DNA from: Ampelocalamus luodianensis
Lineage: Eukaryota > Streptophyta > Magnoliopsida > Poales > Poaceae
Direction: 5' to 3'
DNA length: 64,000 nt
NCBI GenBank assembly: GCA_036346255.1
Contig: CM070617.1
Coordinates: forward strand, 25,967,080-26,031,079
Position 1 is the first letter of the stretch. Each line of letters opens with the position of its first letter. The position numbers were made by a program, and so were the translations under genes. Positions 47,820 through 58,707 of the stretch are shown here, in pieces. The notes beneath the pieces were generated by a model, which ran no database searches, had not been told where the DNA came from, and saw only the letters and a list, made by a program, of their open reading frames with translations.

Positions 47820-48500
47820 ACTCAAGTTTCATGGAGGTTTTAGTACCCGATACTTCTCTATAACACTTCATCTGCTAGCATTTCCATCACTCAAGTTTCA
47901 AGGTGCATGGAGAAAGATTCAAAACATTTCACAAGGTTTTCATCAATTATCCACACATGTTTCAAGATGTTTTACAAGGTTTCATCCAAGTTTCAAGTTG
48001 TCTCAATCATGTTTTGTTCAAGTTTTAAAAAACTTCTTTATGTCATTCCAAAACCTTAGCACTTCGATATCGTTCTAAAATTTCAAGATGTTCCATGCAA
48101 GATCCAAAACGTTTCAACGGGCTTCATGCAAGCATAATATATGTTACAAGGTGTTACAAGAGGTTTTATCCAAGTTTTATGAAGTTTCATTCAAGTTTGA
48201 AATAGGTTTCAAGAGGTTTCGCACAAGTTTCAATAGGTCACATACAGGTCCAGACATGTTTCAAAGTGTTTCAAGGTCACTCAAATTAAAAAAATATTCT
48301 GGTTTTGAACAAGTTTCAATGTGTTTCAAGAGGTTTCATACAAGTTTCGAGAGGTTCCATTCAAGCTTCAAGAAATTGAGATGAAACAAGAAGTTCATCA
48401 AGTTTCAAACATGTTTCAATGTGTTTCAAGAGGTTACATAATGTGTTTTAAGAGGCTTCATACAAGTTTCAAGAGGTTTCACTTAAGTACTAAGAAATTT
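47820..48500. repeat. Degenerate 21-bp tandem repeat (GTTTCAAGAGGTTTCATACAA type)
   Basis: The phrases CAAGTTTCAAGAGGTTTCAT and close variants recur many times, with a basic period of about 21 bp and best conservation at 48190-48480. Because 21 is a multiple of three, the plus strand reads as repeated FKRFHTSF-type peptides over several hundred bases with few stops. Copies to the left (47820-48060) are more diverged. Confidence 0.8.
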
Positions 48501-48774
48501 TGGATAAAACAACTCTCCTCATGCGTTTTCATCATCTGCGAGTGTTGCATCAACATGGTACAGCTGGACCACCATCTTTCTGAACATCATTTGTGCCAAA
48601 CAAAGTAGCTAGCAACAAATAATTGCTTGAGTTACTCATGTTGTCCAGGGCCGAGAGGTCAAGCGATCAACCGAAATTAGTTTCGATTTCACTGCCGATC
48701 TGAGAGTGTTTAGAGCCGTGTTTAGGTCATATTATTAGAGAAAATTCGACATCAAGTGAAGATCTTCTTGAGGA

Positions 48775-49245
48775 TGTAATTTTTCTTGTATGCATTATGT
48801 TGATTAACTATGTAATTAGTGTGAAATTAATTAGTCATGAGTAATTAGTCATAATTCATCATTGTCCTAATTAATTGCCGTATTTAACTAGTAAAATTAA
48901 TTAGTCGCTCTAATTAATTAGCCATAGTTAACTAGTTAAATTAATTAGTCATTCTAATTAATTAGTCGTAGTTAACTAGTTAAATTAATTAGTCATAGTT
49001 AGTTGGTCATAATTAAAATAGTCCTAATTAATTCACCGCAATTAATTTAGTCATAATTGTTTAGTCCTAATTGATTATTCATAATTATTTAGTTGTAAGT
49101 AATTATTTATAATTATTTCATCCTAATAAATTAGTCATAATTAGTTAGTCCAAGTCATACTTACTTAGTTGTACTTAATTTAGTTGTAATTAATTATTCA
49201 TAGTTAATTAGAATTAATGAATTAGTCGTAATTAATTTTGCAGTT
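48775..49245. repeat. AT-rich degenerate repeat (TTAATTAGTCATAATTA type)
   Basis: Nearly every 12-20 bases there is a variant of TAATTAGTCATAATTA. A higher-order duplication of 43-44 bp (TCTAATTAATTAGCCATAGT and its variant with TCGTAGT) lies at about 48910-48998. The array ends just before the first Mutator-like coding remnant at 49397. Confidence 0.8.
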
Positions 49246-49396
49246 TTTTTTTTGCTATGCATTGAGACCTGGAAGTCGCTATTTTGGTTATGTAGGGTAG
49301 TGTAGTTATTTTGGGGAGGTAGGGAAATGTAGACTGAATAGTGCTATCTGCTTATTTGATTGTGTAAAATTAATTGGGTTGTTGTGGCTTTAGGTA

Positions 49397-50260
49397 ATGT
49401 CCAACATGCAAGACTTACTTGTGTTTTATGGTGACGTCTCGTACGGGGCGGACCGAATGAGGCTGGACCTGTCAAGATGGCAATACAAGGTGGTCCGGGT
49501 GGAGGGCATGGATGTGATGAATATTTACGAGCTGAGGAGCTGCATCCGGAGGAGTTCTACACAGAGGTAGCGACTAAGAATCTTGTCATCGAGGCGATTA
49601 CTTGCACACATAGGGGAAGGCAGGGCATATAGGAGCTGCTCAAGATGAATGGTAGCGTTGCATGGTATCACCTGGAAGAAGGGAAGGAATGGTCCGAGAA
49701 CATGCAAATGTATATGGACCAGAAGATGCAAAAAGCTCATATGCACAACATCTGGGTAATCGATAGCCTAAGGAGGGAGTACGAGATCCAGCTAAGGTGG
49801 AAATATATCAATAGTCATGCTATGGGGGAAGGAAACATGCTTGCACCCTCGGTGATGTGACTACATGCACCTACAATCAGTCAAAGCTCATGCATAAGCC
49901 ATGCTCGCATGTGTACAAAGCGTGCGCGCAAATCAAGTAGATATCTATATCGTACATCTCCGAGTACTACAACATGCACCAACTTTTCGAGACATGGAGT
50001 GACGAGTTCCACTCGTGTGGCGTGGACATGAACTATAAGGATTTTTGGTCGGAGAGGGTGAAATAGGGCCCAAACATAGCCTTGAAGGCGACTAGGAAGG
50101 AACAACGACTAACACGATGCTTCCGAAATGATATGGATGATAGCCAGCGTGGGGGCCAAAGCCACGCAAGGAAATGTTGGATATGCAAGACTCTTGGGCA
50201 CTCCATGAATGATTGCCCCAACAAATCGAGCTCATTTAGGCGTCATTTTGCGTCATATTT
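49397..50260 (+). pseudogene. Mutator-like (MULE) transposase remnant, internally deleted
   Basis: An N-terminal piece (MSNMQDLLVFYGDVSYGADR, 49397-49560) is followed closely by C-terminal pieces: LRREYEIQLRWKYINSHAMG (about 49770-49830), a SWIM zinc-finger part (TCTYNQSKLMHKPCSHVYKA, about 49864-49923), YYNMHQLFETW and DMNYKDFWSERVK. The last is a zinc knuckle, CWICKTLGHSMNDC (about 50178-50219). The order fits the C-terminal half of plant MULE transposases. The catalytic core between is missing and several frameshifts and stops are present. It cannot be active. Confidence 0.75.
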
Positions 50261-50429
50261 AATTATATTGTTTGCCTGTTGTAATGCCGTCATTTTATAT
50301 TAACAGGTAGTATTGTAATATTTGTGCTTTTATGTATTTCATTTCGTTTTAATGCTTCATTTTCATGTATTTTGGTATTCTATTTGTTCCGAACTGACTC
50401 GACATTATTCTATGAGTTATAGCATAACA

Positions 50430-51140
50430 TTAGGTTGACCTTAGAGATATCGGACTACTATACGAAGATATTGCGGAAGCACAAGTGTCTTGCCGAGATG
50501 GCTAAAACCTACCCGAATTGTTCTATGAAGGATGCGTCGATACCACTGGAGTTTCCACGTCCGTAGTGTGTGCGCGAACAACTAGCTTGGATCATTCAGT
50601 CCATACACTCAGCGACCATCGTCCAAGTGTACTACACGTGTAGGAATATCCTCGTAAGTGAATCTTTCACACATCAATTTATCATATCTTATGTTGCACT
50701 CCACATATCGCTAACTTCATCTGCGTATAATAATAGCCGGAGATGCGTTGCAACTTCTTCCAATGGATCGACGGCCTGAACATGTACAATAGGGCATTTA
50801 TGAAGCAGAAGTACATATTTAACTATGCTAAGCGACCTGAGGTCTTCCAACACTGAAACCCTTACATACCCGACCATATTAAAAAGGCACCGTGGACAAG
50901 GAAAAAGCTCCTGCTAATGAGACAGACGGTTGTCCTAGCGCTCCTCGTCGCCCGGGGGGACTGAGGATCGAAGATGTAAGTTATGTTCAATTTGCATCCT
51001 AATTATTGATTTTGTCTTACATTATGCTAACATCATTCAATCTTTCACCGTCTCGCAGAACAGGGATGCCTACGAGACTGGCCGCTGCCGCGAGCAGTCA
51101 GGACTCAGGAGACACGGCGAAGGGACTGATGGGCCGCCAA
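50430..51140 (+). pseudogene. Remnant of a GRF zinc-finger-like reading frame next to the MULE
   Basis: Pieces read KCLAEMAKTYPNCSMKDASI, LEFPRP, VREQLAWIIQSIHSATI, YYTCRNI and then, after an intron-like gap with GT (about 50653) and AG (about 50738), MRCNFFQWIDGLNMYN. The CNFFQWID signature is typical of plant GRF-type zinc fingers. Stops interrupt the frame. Such frames are often found with transposons in grass genomes; the product is unknown. Confidence 0.45.
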
Positions 51141-52793
51141 GACTAATTAACTTCATTCCAATCCACATTTTTTTATTCCAAAAAGGCGCACATATATCCT
51201 AGTTGTTTTTTTGTTTGTTGATTCGTGCATGATATTGTTTCTAATACGTGTAACCAAACCCTGCACGCCATATAATTTGCAACTACTTTATGAAGTATTT
51301 CAAATTTTACTCTCAAATATTTTGTTGATTTCAAATTTTGTACTCTTTTTTGAAAGTATTAGGTTCTGCAAAATAATACGATCGTATTCCAAATAGAGCG
51401 CAAGAAATCGACCACATGAAATTACACGCTTTCCTTGTATACCTGACTTTCTATGTATTATCATATGTACCAAAAATGTATTATGACATCTACGAAAAGT
51501 GTATTGTCATAGGAAATGATACGCTATATTATCACATGAAATAATTCAAACAAAAATTTTCACATGAAATCACGAATTTCATTTCAAACATAAAATCTCA
51601 CATGAAATGATGGACGAGCAACACACTAGGTGGCGTTTGTGCCCCTGGCACACGAACAAGGCTCTGCGTGCCCCTGGTGCATGGACACGGCGAGTCCGGG
51701 CCAGAGGCCACGGACAAGGGGCTATAGGCTAGGGGGCATGAACAAGGCAAGGTGTTGCCCCCACACGGCTCCACAGTACCCTTTTTTGCTTTGATTCGGA
51801 TAGGGGTCTATTTTTGCTATTTAGCGCATCAACAGTGCCAAATGAGCCAAAAACTTGAGAGAAGTTGACAATGCAATATCACACATGCATGAAGAAGGAA
51901 GGAAGTAGCGTGTCGTGTGCTCTAACACGCGTGTGTGGAGAAGAGACGGAAGTGGTCGATGTCTATGTTGGTTCAATGTGGTTGCCATCGGATCGAGTCT
52001 CGATCCGATGATTGGATCCTATCCCGTCGACACATCGATCCAACAGGATACCGTGGCATAGTCGCTTCCTATATTTATCGAGTCGGAGGAGGTGTCGTGG
52101 CGCCGATTGATTTCCTATTTTTATTTAACCCTGATTAATCAGCCACTTCCCCAAAAGAGCATGTGTTGTGTGGTGATGGTCATATATGGTTTCACTAGGT
52201 GGCGGAGCTAGGATTGCAACTCTGTGGGGTTAAATATATGATTATCTAACCCTATGGGGTCAATTCTTATAAATTTTTCATTGTTTTCTAGAATTTTGCA
52301 TAAATTTTCACTTGTATTGAATGATTTTGTAAAACAACTGTGGGGTCATAAAATGGACAATTCTATGAGTGCACTGTTCTGTCATAAATCATCCCTAAAC
52401 ATATTTGGTGGTGTCTATTCTCTATCTTTAAAGCTTAATTTTTCTATCATCGAGTTACATTCTTATGCCACGGTTTTCTAGATCACACAACTGTTTTGCG
52501 ACCATTTCAATCTCTAAATATACTATTTATTCACCGTTTTAGTAGACAAAATATCATACAAAAATTTGCAGTGGTGTGTCTTAGTTGTTCTAGGACAGAC
52601 CCGCCAGCTGGTCAGGTAAAAATTCTACCATCAATGTTTTTGCAATGAAGTTGACGACTCCAATTCTTTTGGCCATGCACTGCAACCATTGAACTAGACA
52701 AGAAAGACACTCAAAATTAAACTGATATAGTTAAGGTTGACGAAGGAATTTCGATTCACAACTGTGAAAGATAACATCTTTATTGGCCTCCAG
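51141..52793. other. Intergenic repeat-rich region without a supported gene
   Basis: 51440-51610 repeats TCACATGAAAT-type phrases. 51640-51760 has repeated 'gcccctggc/tgc' and 'cacggac' phrases. At 52195 a 'gtggcggagctaggatt' phrase marks a likely non-autonomous transposon end, continued by AT-rich DNA to about 52600. No complete element could be bounded. Confidence 0.35.
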
Positions 52794-53369
52794 GGTGCCC
52801 CAACAAATGTTCCAAGTGATCCCAAAGGGTTGCAACTTGTAGTGAAGTACCTGAAAGAAGCCTACGGGAACCTTCCCCTTTATGTCCAAGAGAATGGCAT
52901 GTACAGTTCACCAGAAGCAAGTCGGTGTTAACGAATCAAGCTGCTTCTATAACCCCTTTTATCCTTTCTTACCTCTCATCAGGTATGGGATCTGACAACG
53001 AGGATCGATTACTTGAGCAGCTACCTGGAAGCACACTGAATGCAGTACGGTGGTTCGGTACCCATGTATTTACAATTTTCAGCACATGACTATTTCTATG
53101 CAAGACCCCCCCAAAAAAATCCATCCTGATGCTCTCTTGTTCTGCAGGAATGGAGCTAATTTGAGAGGCTACTTCACCCGGGCACTCATGGACCTTTTCG
53201 AGCTCCTGGCGGGGTATCAGTCGAAGTACGGCCTGTACGGCTGTACCGCGTCGATTTCGACGACGAAAGGCGGCCACGGCGAGCCAGGCTCTCGGCTCGC
53301 TGGAACTCTGACTTCCTGAAGAAGAACGGGGCTTCTATACGGGTGTCAAAGAGTGCAGGAGAGGCCTGA
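52794..53369 (+). pseudogene. Beta-glucosidase (GH1) 3' fragment
   Basis: Three exon-like pieces of a glycoside hydrolase family 1 enzyme: GAPTNVPSDPKGLQLVVKYL with YGNLPLYVQENG (52794-52920; the ENG block contains the family's catalytic nucleophile Glu), VWDLTTRIDYLSSYLEA (about 52982-53034), and NGANLRGYFTRALMDLFELL with GYQSKYGLY (53149-53240). The tail YRVDFDDERRPRRARLSARW and LKKNGASIRVSKSAGEA ends at TGA 53367-53369. The frame is broken after EA in the second piece. In the third, an 8-bp duplication (GGCTGTAC after GGCCTGTAC, about 53230-53246) breaks it again. All upstream exons are absent. It is a dead, 5'-truncated copy. Confidence 0.85.
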
Positions 53370-54749
53370 CGCTGAACAGCGCGTCCTGAGATTGGTGCGT
53401 GTATGCTATTGCTATCTGAGCACATATACGAGAGATGAGACGCATCCATATGCACCTGTGCAGAGTTCTACTCAGAATGTGTAATGCTTGTGTGAGCAAC
53501 CGAAGAAAGCACTCGGAATCGTCAGCGTTTTGTTAGTGCGTGCTAGTGCGGTAGCTGCGAGATTGGCTCCGGGCTGTTCTGATCACGCAGGCAGGAGACG
53601 CGCAGCCGCGCGGAGCGCGTGCCGCCGTGCAGGTGCAGCCTGCCGCGGCATTAGTCGTAGCGGTAAACGCAGTCCTCTGAGCATGCGACGCCAACGGCGA
53701 CAGTGTCCCGCACAGTGAAGGATCCAAGATTGAAATTTAGATTAGACAAAACGAACCAATATTTCTGCTTCTGGCCGCTGGCGCCGGCCGCCCACCTCGC
53801 CTCCTCTCCACAGCCCGCACCCCGCAGCACTACCAGCCGGCGCCTCACCGATGCCACCCCCCCTGCACGGCTGCACCCCCCTCTGGCCTCGCCGACGCCG
53901 TCCCCCTCCGTGCCGCTTCGCGTCCGCGCCTAGCGTCAGCTCGCCGCTCGCAGCTAGCGGTGTGGCCTGCGCGCCCCACTCGGGAGGTAGGAGCTGCGCC
54001 CCTCTCAGCCGACGCCCGACGCCACCATGCGCCCATGCCGGTGTGCCGCGTGCTGCTTCGCGCTGCCGCGGTGCCTGTAGTGCCGCCCTACGCCTAGGGT
54101 TAGAATTTGGGGGAAGAGGGAGTGAGTGGCGGACTGGGTTGTGGGCTGTGGTGTGGTGTGGGCTTTGGTTCTGGACCTTTGGGACCACGATGTGGGCTGG
54201 CGGCTGGCCGCAGGCGTGCCACGTGCTAGGGAAGGGGTGAAGGGGGAAGGAAGGGGTACCGCCAGCGCCGGCACCGGCTGCCTCGGGAGGCCGCCCAGGC
54301 AAGCGCTGGGTTCGCCCCTGGTCCTGCAGTAAGTTGGAGACCATATACGGCCGCGCATGTTGATGCCTCTACGTGCACAGCCGGAAAGTAACCAAGTGAT
54401 GGCAGCAGCAAAAGCAAATCAAGTGCTGGTTGAAAGAGCAAATGATGTCATAAGCCAGCGGAGCGGGTGAAGAGCAACGACGACCAGCAGAACAGTAGGA
54501 TTCGGGATGTGAGATTTCTGCAAAAGAAGTCAACCTGCAGCTGTAAGATCAGCTCTGAAAAGTTGCGGTTTAGTTGCGATCCGGCCCGAGTCCAGCAGTC
54601 ATGTACCCACCCATGTCTCCGGTGTCCTCATCACCTGATGTACTCCAGTTTACGGATCGGTGTACGTCTGTCTGATCGCGGGCCCAAATAACAAACTTCA
54701 CACAAAAACCACCCACGGCGACGGGGAAAACCCCAAGCCCAGCACCGCC
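53370..54749. other. GC-rich intergenic region and VPS36 5' side
   Basis: 53760-54330 is strongly GC-rich with low-complexity Ala/Pro/Arg frames on both strands; none is convincing. 54440-54749 is the likely promoter and leader of VPS36. No TATA box stood out. Confidence 0.35.
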
Positions 54750-57576
54750 ATGTCCGCCGACTGGCTCCCGTCCGCGGCCGTGACGGCGTCGGGCCGCCCG
54801 GTGCTGTCCGCCGGCGAGGTCGAGCGGCACCTCCTCCCGCTCGCCGACCTCGAGCCTGAGGAGAATCCCCGCCTCGCGCCGCTCCGCGGCTGCCTCCTCG
54901 CGCTTACCTCCCACCGCCTCATCTTCCTCCACGAGTCCTCCCGCTCCGCGCGCGCCCTCCCCCTCGCCGCCATCGTCCACCCCTATCCTCCCCACCGGAG
55001 GCATAGCAACAACCCCCTCCGCTCCCTCTTCTCCTCGTCCTCGTCCTCCTCCTCGCACCACCCGCGCATCCGCCTGCAGATCTCCCTGCCGCCCTCGCGA
55101 TCGGAAGTCGTCGCCCTCGTCGTCACCTGCAAGGCGGACGTCGATGTGTTCTACGGTAGGCTGCTCGAGACCATGCGCGCGAGGGCCTGGGAGGTGGCCC
55201 CCGTGGCTGCTCCGGCGAGCGGCGCCTCGGTGCCGGAGGCCCCCCCGGCGGAGGAGGATCTTGCGATCAGGATGCCCGTGGTTGGGGTTTCAGGGATACT
55301 GCGAATGGAGCAGGAGGCGTGGGAGAGCGCGGGGCAGAACTTGCAGGATGCCTTCCAGGATCTCAACGCCCTCATGGTTCGTTCCTCTTTGCTGCTTACT
55401 GCTTGAGATCACGTCATCATTTAGTGCTTGTAATGGAGTACAATCATCTGAGATTGGATCACCATGCTCTAAACCGCAACTGAATTCTTTGTAATTTCGT
55501 CGGCATCCTTTCTATCCAGAGCAAAGCCAAGGAAATGATGGAGTTAGCGGAGAAAATGAGGCAAAAGCTATTGACGAACTCATCTGCCCAATCGAATTCC
55601 AATGATGAAGAGATGGGGACTAAGCAAGACATGCAGGATTGGCTATTGAGTGTTGGCATTGTGTCCCCTGTGACAAAAGAAACCGCTGGTGCTTTGTACC
55701 ACCAGCAGCTGTCACGACAGGTGATGCGTGCTTGTTCATGGTTTTCCTGCATTCATGGTGGAAGATCACACTGCTGTGTAGCTGAATTGGGATGGCAAAA
55801 GTAATGCATGAGTTTTGTAAAATCAAATGGCAGTTAGATCAAATGTTTAAAGGGGGACTTAAATACTTAATCACCATAGGATGTATACACCGTAGTAATT
55901 TTCACGATAAATTGTTTATGTTTGACGGAACCTCTAATTCTATTGAATATTACTTGTTATTTTTATGCTTCAGTTGCTTCATGCAGCTTAGACATGAGTT
56001 AGATCAAATTTGGAAACCCTTTGAAGGATTTTTATATACTACATCAACAAACTACAGATGCATCCACACTCTTTTTTGCATATTCAATTGCCAAGAACCC
56101 ATAAATTATTCATGCCTTCATAGTTTCCTTCCATTTTGAAAGACTTTTTTCATCTTCTGACTTTTCCCCTTAAGCTGCGTAATGCTAAGAATTAGACTTA
56201 CTAAGGCTTCTTTCATCCTGTTTCATTCATCACCAGCTGGCTGACTTTGTAAGAATACCACTCGAGAAAGCAGGTGGTATGATAGCACTAGTTGATGTCT
56301 ACTGTCACTTCAACCGTGCTAGGGGAACAGGTCTGTGCTTTTGCATCTGAATATCTATATGGAATCCCCTTGTTACTTGTGTTCTGAAATTAATTTGTTT
56401 ATTTGTTTGTAGAGTTAATCTCACCAGAGGATCTTTTGCAAGCATGTTCCCTTTGGGAGAAATTTGATGTGTATGTATATCATGCTCATGATAATTGCCG
56501 AAGTTGTTAATTGTATGAATATACAAATCCAAGATGATTGTAAAGAACATGAGTAATCTAAATGTCTTTTCAGCTGGTTTTTCGCCAGCCATTAATTATG
56601 GTTTTGATGTTTTGCTTATAGATGTTGATTTGTAATGAGCAGCCCAGTAATGCTCAGGAAATTTGATAGTGGAGTGAAGGTGATCCAGACCAAAACGCAT
56701 AGTGATGATGAGGTAAGCGATGGCAAGAATAAGTCTAGATGCTATCTTAAATGCATATTGAATAGTGCCGCACCGCATAACAAGAGTGCACCGCATAACA
56801 AGAGTAAGCTTGCAGCCAGACAAAAAGTGTGCCTATATTTTTTTTTCTCAGGACCCTGCCAAATCTGATTCCTTCATATTGTTTTAATCAAAAGGATGAA
56901 ATGAATGACTGTTCTGGTTTCACCCATAGTTTCCTTTTAGTTCATTTTTTTTGGTTAGTGGGTATCCTCCCACTGTTTCCCTGCAGTTCTCGACAGTTGC
57001 CTAGTACTATTGTCTTTAGCAGTACCACGTACTGATCCCCCCTCCCCTCTCCCATAAACATAGGTATTTGCAAGAATCACATCACTTGCACAAAAGCCAG
57101 ATGCTCTTCAGAAGGGAATAAGCCCCACCGATGCTGCATTTACGCTGGGGATCGCACCAGCTTTAGCGAAGGAGCATCTTCTAAATGCAGAAAGCAAAGG
57201 TCTTCTTTGACTACCCCTTTCAAGTATTTGCAAGCTATGTATGTAATTCAAACATGAAAAACTAAACTAAAACCAATTTTTTCTCAGGCCTCCTCTGCAG
57301 GGATGTCAGTCCAGATGGACTCCGCTTCTACATCAATTTGTTTAATGAAATTGATCCCCAAAATATTTATTTGTAAGTAGATCTCTCCCCTTCCCTGTCA
57401 AGGAATTTTTAATCGTGTTCCTTATATTTTTGCCATGTTGTTACTTTAATTCAGAGCATGGCTTGTATTATTGTAAGAGTGGTATGCCTTTAGATTTTAT
57501 TGATTGTGAGCTTTCCAGGCCAAAAACCCATGGACTATACCAGACTTGGATCTCTGTCGCAACGGCATCACATTGA
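54750..57576 (+). CDS. VPS36: Vacuolar protein sorting-associated protein 36 (ESCRT-II subunit)
   Basis: Subunit of ESCRT-II, which with VPS22 and VPS25 sorts ubiquitinated membrane cargo at late endosomes. Exons: 54750-55376, 55520-55720, 56237-56330, 56413-56470, 56643-56712, 57064-57199, 57288-57372 and 57519-57576; all phases agree (442 aa). The N-terminal GLUE-type region starts WLPSAAVTASGRPVLSAGEV, then LLALTSHRLIFLHES, with a Ser-rich low-complexity loop (FSSSSSSSSHH). The C-terminal winged-helix part carries DWLLSVGIVSPVTKETAG, LADFVRIPLEKAGGMIALVD, YCHFNRARGTELISPEDLL and LLCRDVSPDGLRFYINLFNE. No NZF zinc finger is seen, as expected in plants. Reading through 57373 would stop at TAA 57374-57376 (424 aa). 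That stop lies in a strong donor (GTAAGT), so the longer spliced end is preferred. An in-frame upstream ATG (54660) was not chosen because homology starts at WLPS. Confidence 0.88.
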
Positions 57577-58707
57577 CACCATTTAGATTGATTGGGGAGC
57601 ATTGGGAGTTCGGCTGATCGAATATCCTGTCGTGCTGTATCATGTACAACACCTCAAGACGTGATGTAACAAATTCATTATTTGGTTGAATAAATGACTT
57701 TCGAGTGCGTTGTATAGTTGCCTTTTAGAAGTTGAGGAGGTGAGGATTTTCGATTACTTTGGCGCGTCTTGTTGTGTCAAACAAGAGTGAACCAGAGTAA
57801 GGCATGTAATGAGGGCAACCTTTTTCTTTGCCATTCATTACCTACTGCAAGTCGAGCTGTATCTCCAATTCTCCATAGAAGCAGCTGGAAGGCTGGAATT
57901 TGATTATAGCACGCGCTGCACAAACTGATGGTCTAATTTGGTTTTGTATCGTTGGTTTTGGTTCGTGCGAGTGCTTTCACCTTCCTAGAGAAGAAAGCTG
58001 CTCGCGTCTCGAAGTGCATATGGTTTACCGTGTCGTTACCGGTTATTCCCAATTTTCCATTCAGCTAGCCTCGCGCTGTAGAACAACACGACCGGCGACA
58101 GAGATTGTCGACACAATACCTACTTCTATTCCACTGCGCTGCGCACCTCATGTTCCGGACGTGCGATGCAACTAGTGAACTAGATGCCCGCCTGTAGGTG
58201 TGCGGCAATGTCGACAATAATTACACGGAGTCATGAACCACATGCCCTCGCCACTGGGTTGCCACAAATATTGGTTAGGTATAACGATATCGACATCCAC
58301 AACCGAAAGTTGAGAAAGAAAAACCAGATCCAACTGTCCAAACTGGCAGTGGCACTATATCATAGCCAGTTATTATTATTATTATTATTATAAAAAAAAC
58401 TCACATGATAACTCAATAAGTTAGCAAATTGGCAACGATAAGCTATGACAAAGCATGTCAAATTTACTACATCTAAAAAACAGACTACATACTGTCAACA
58501 CAGTAAACCTTGACAAACCAAACAGAAACACTGATAATACCCACGAAAAAACAATCTGATACTAGCCCCCTCAAAGGAGAGCTTTTTTCTTCACAAGCAC
58601 CCACACTATTTGCTGTAGAGTGTATATATATCATAATATGTAAAAAGGCAGCAGTAAGTTGATCAGGCATCAAGCGCGTATGTTCCTTCAAGCCCTGCTG
58701 AAACGCT
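57577..58707. other. Convergent intergenic region between VPS36 and ARF
   Basis: 57577-57720 contains a probable VPS36 3' untranslated region. A (TTA)n run lies at about 58373-58391. 58480-58707 should be the ARF 3' untranslated region on the minus strand. No gene is supported between. Confidence 0.4.

Noticed and set aside
47820..48500. CRISPR-like array in the 21-bp repeat tract
   Set aside because: Repeats are degenerate and contiguous without unique spacers, and the genome is plant nuclear.
53742..54344. 200-codon minus-strand frame
   Set aside because: Low-complexity Ala/Pro/Arg content with competing frames on both strands; no family resemblance or splice structure.
54660..54749. Upstream in-frame ATG for VPS36
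   Set aside because: The extra 30 residues look like untranslated leader, and the recognisable protein begins with SADWLPSAAV at the ATG at 54750.
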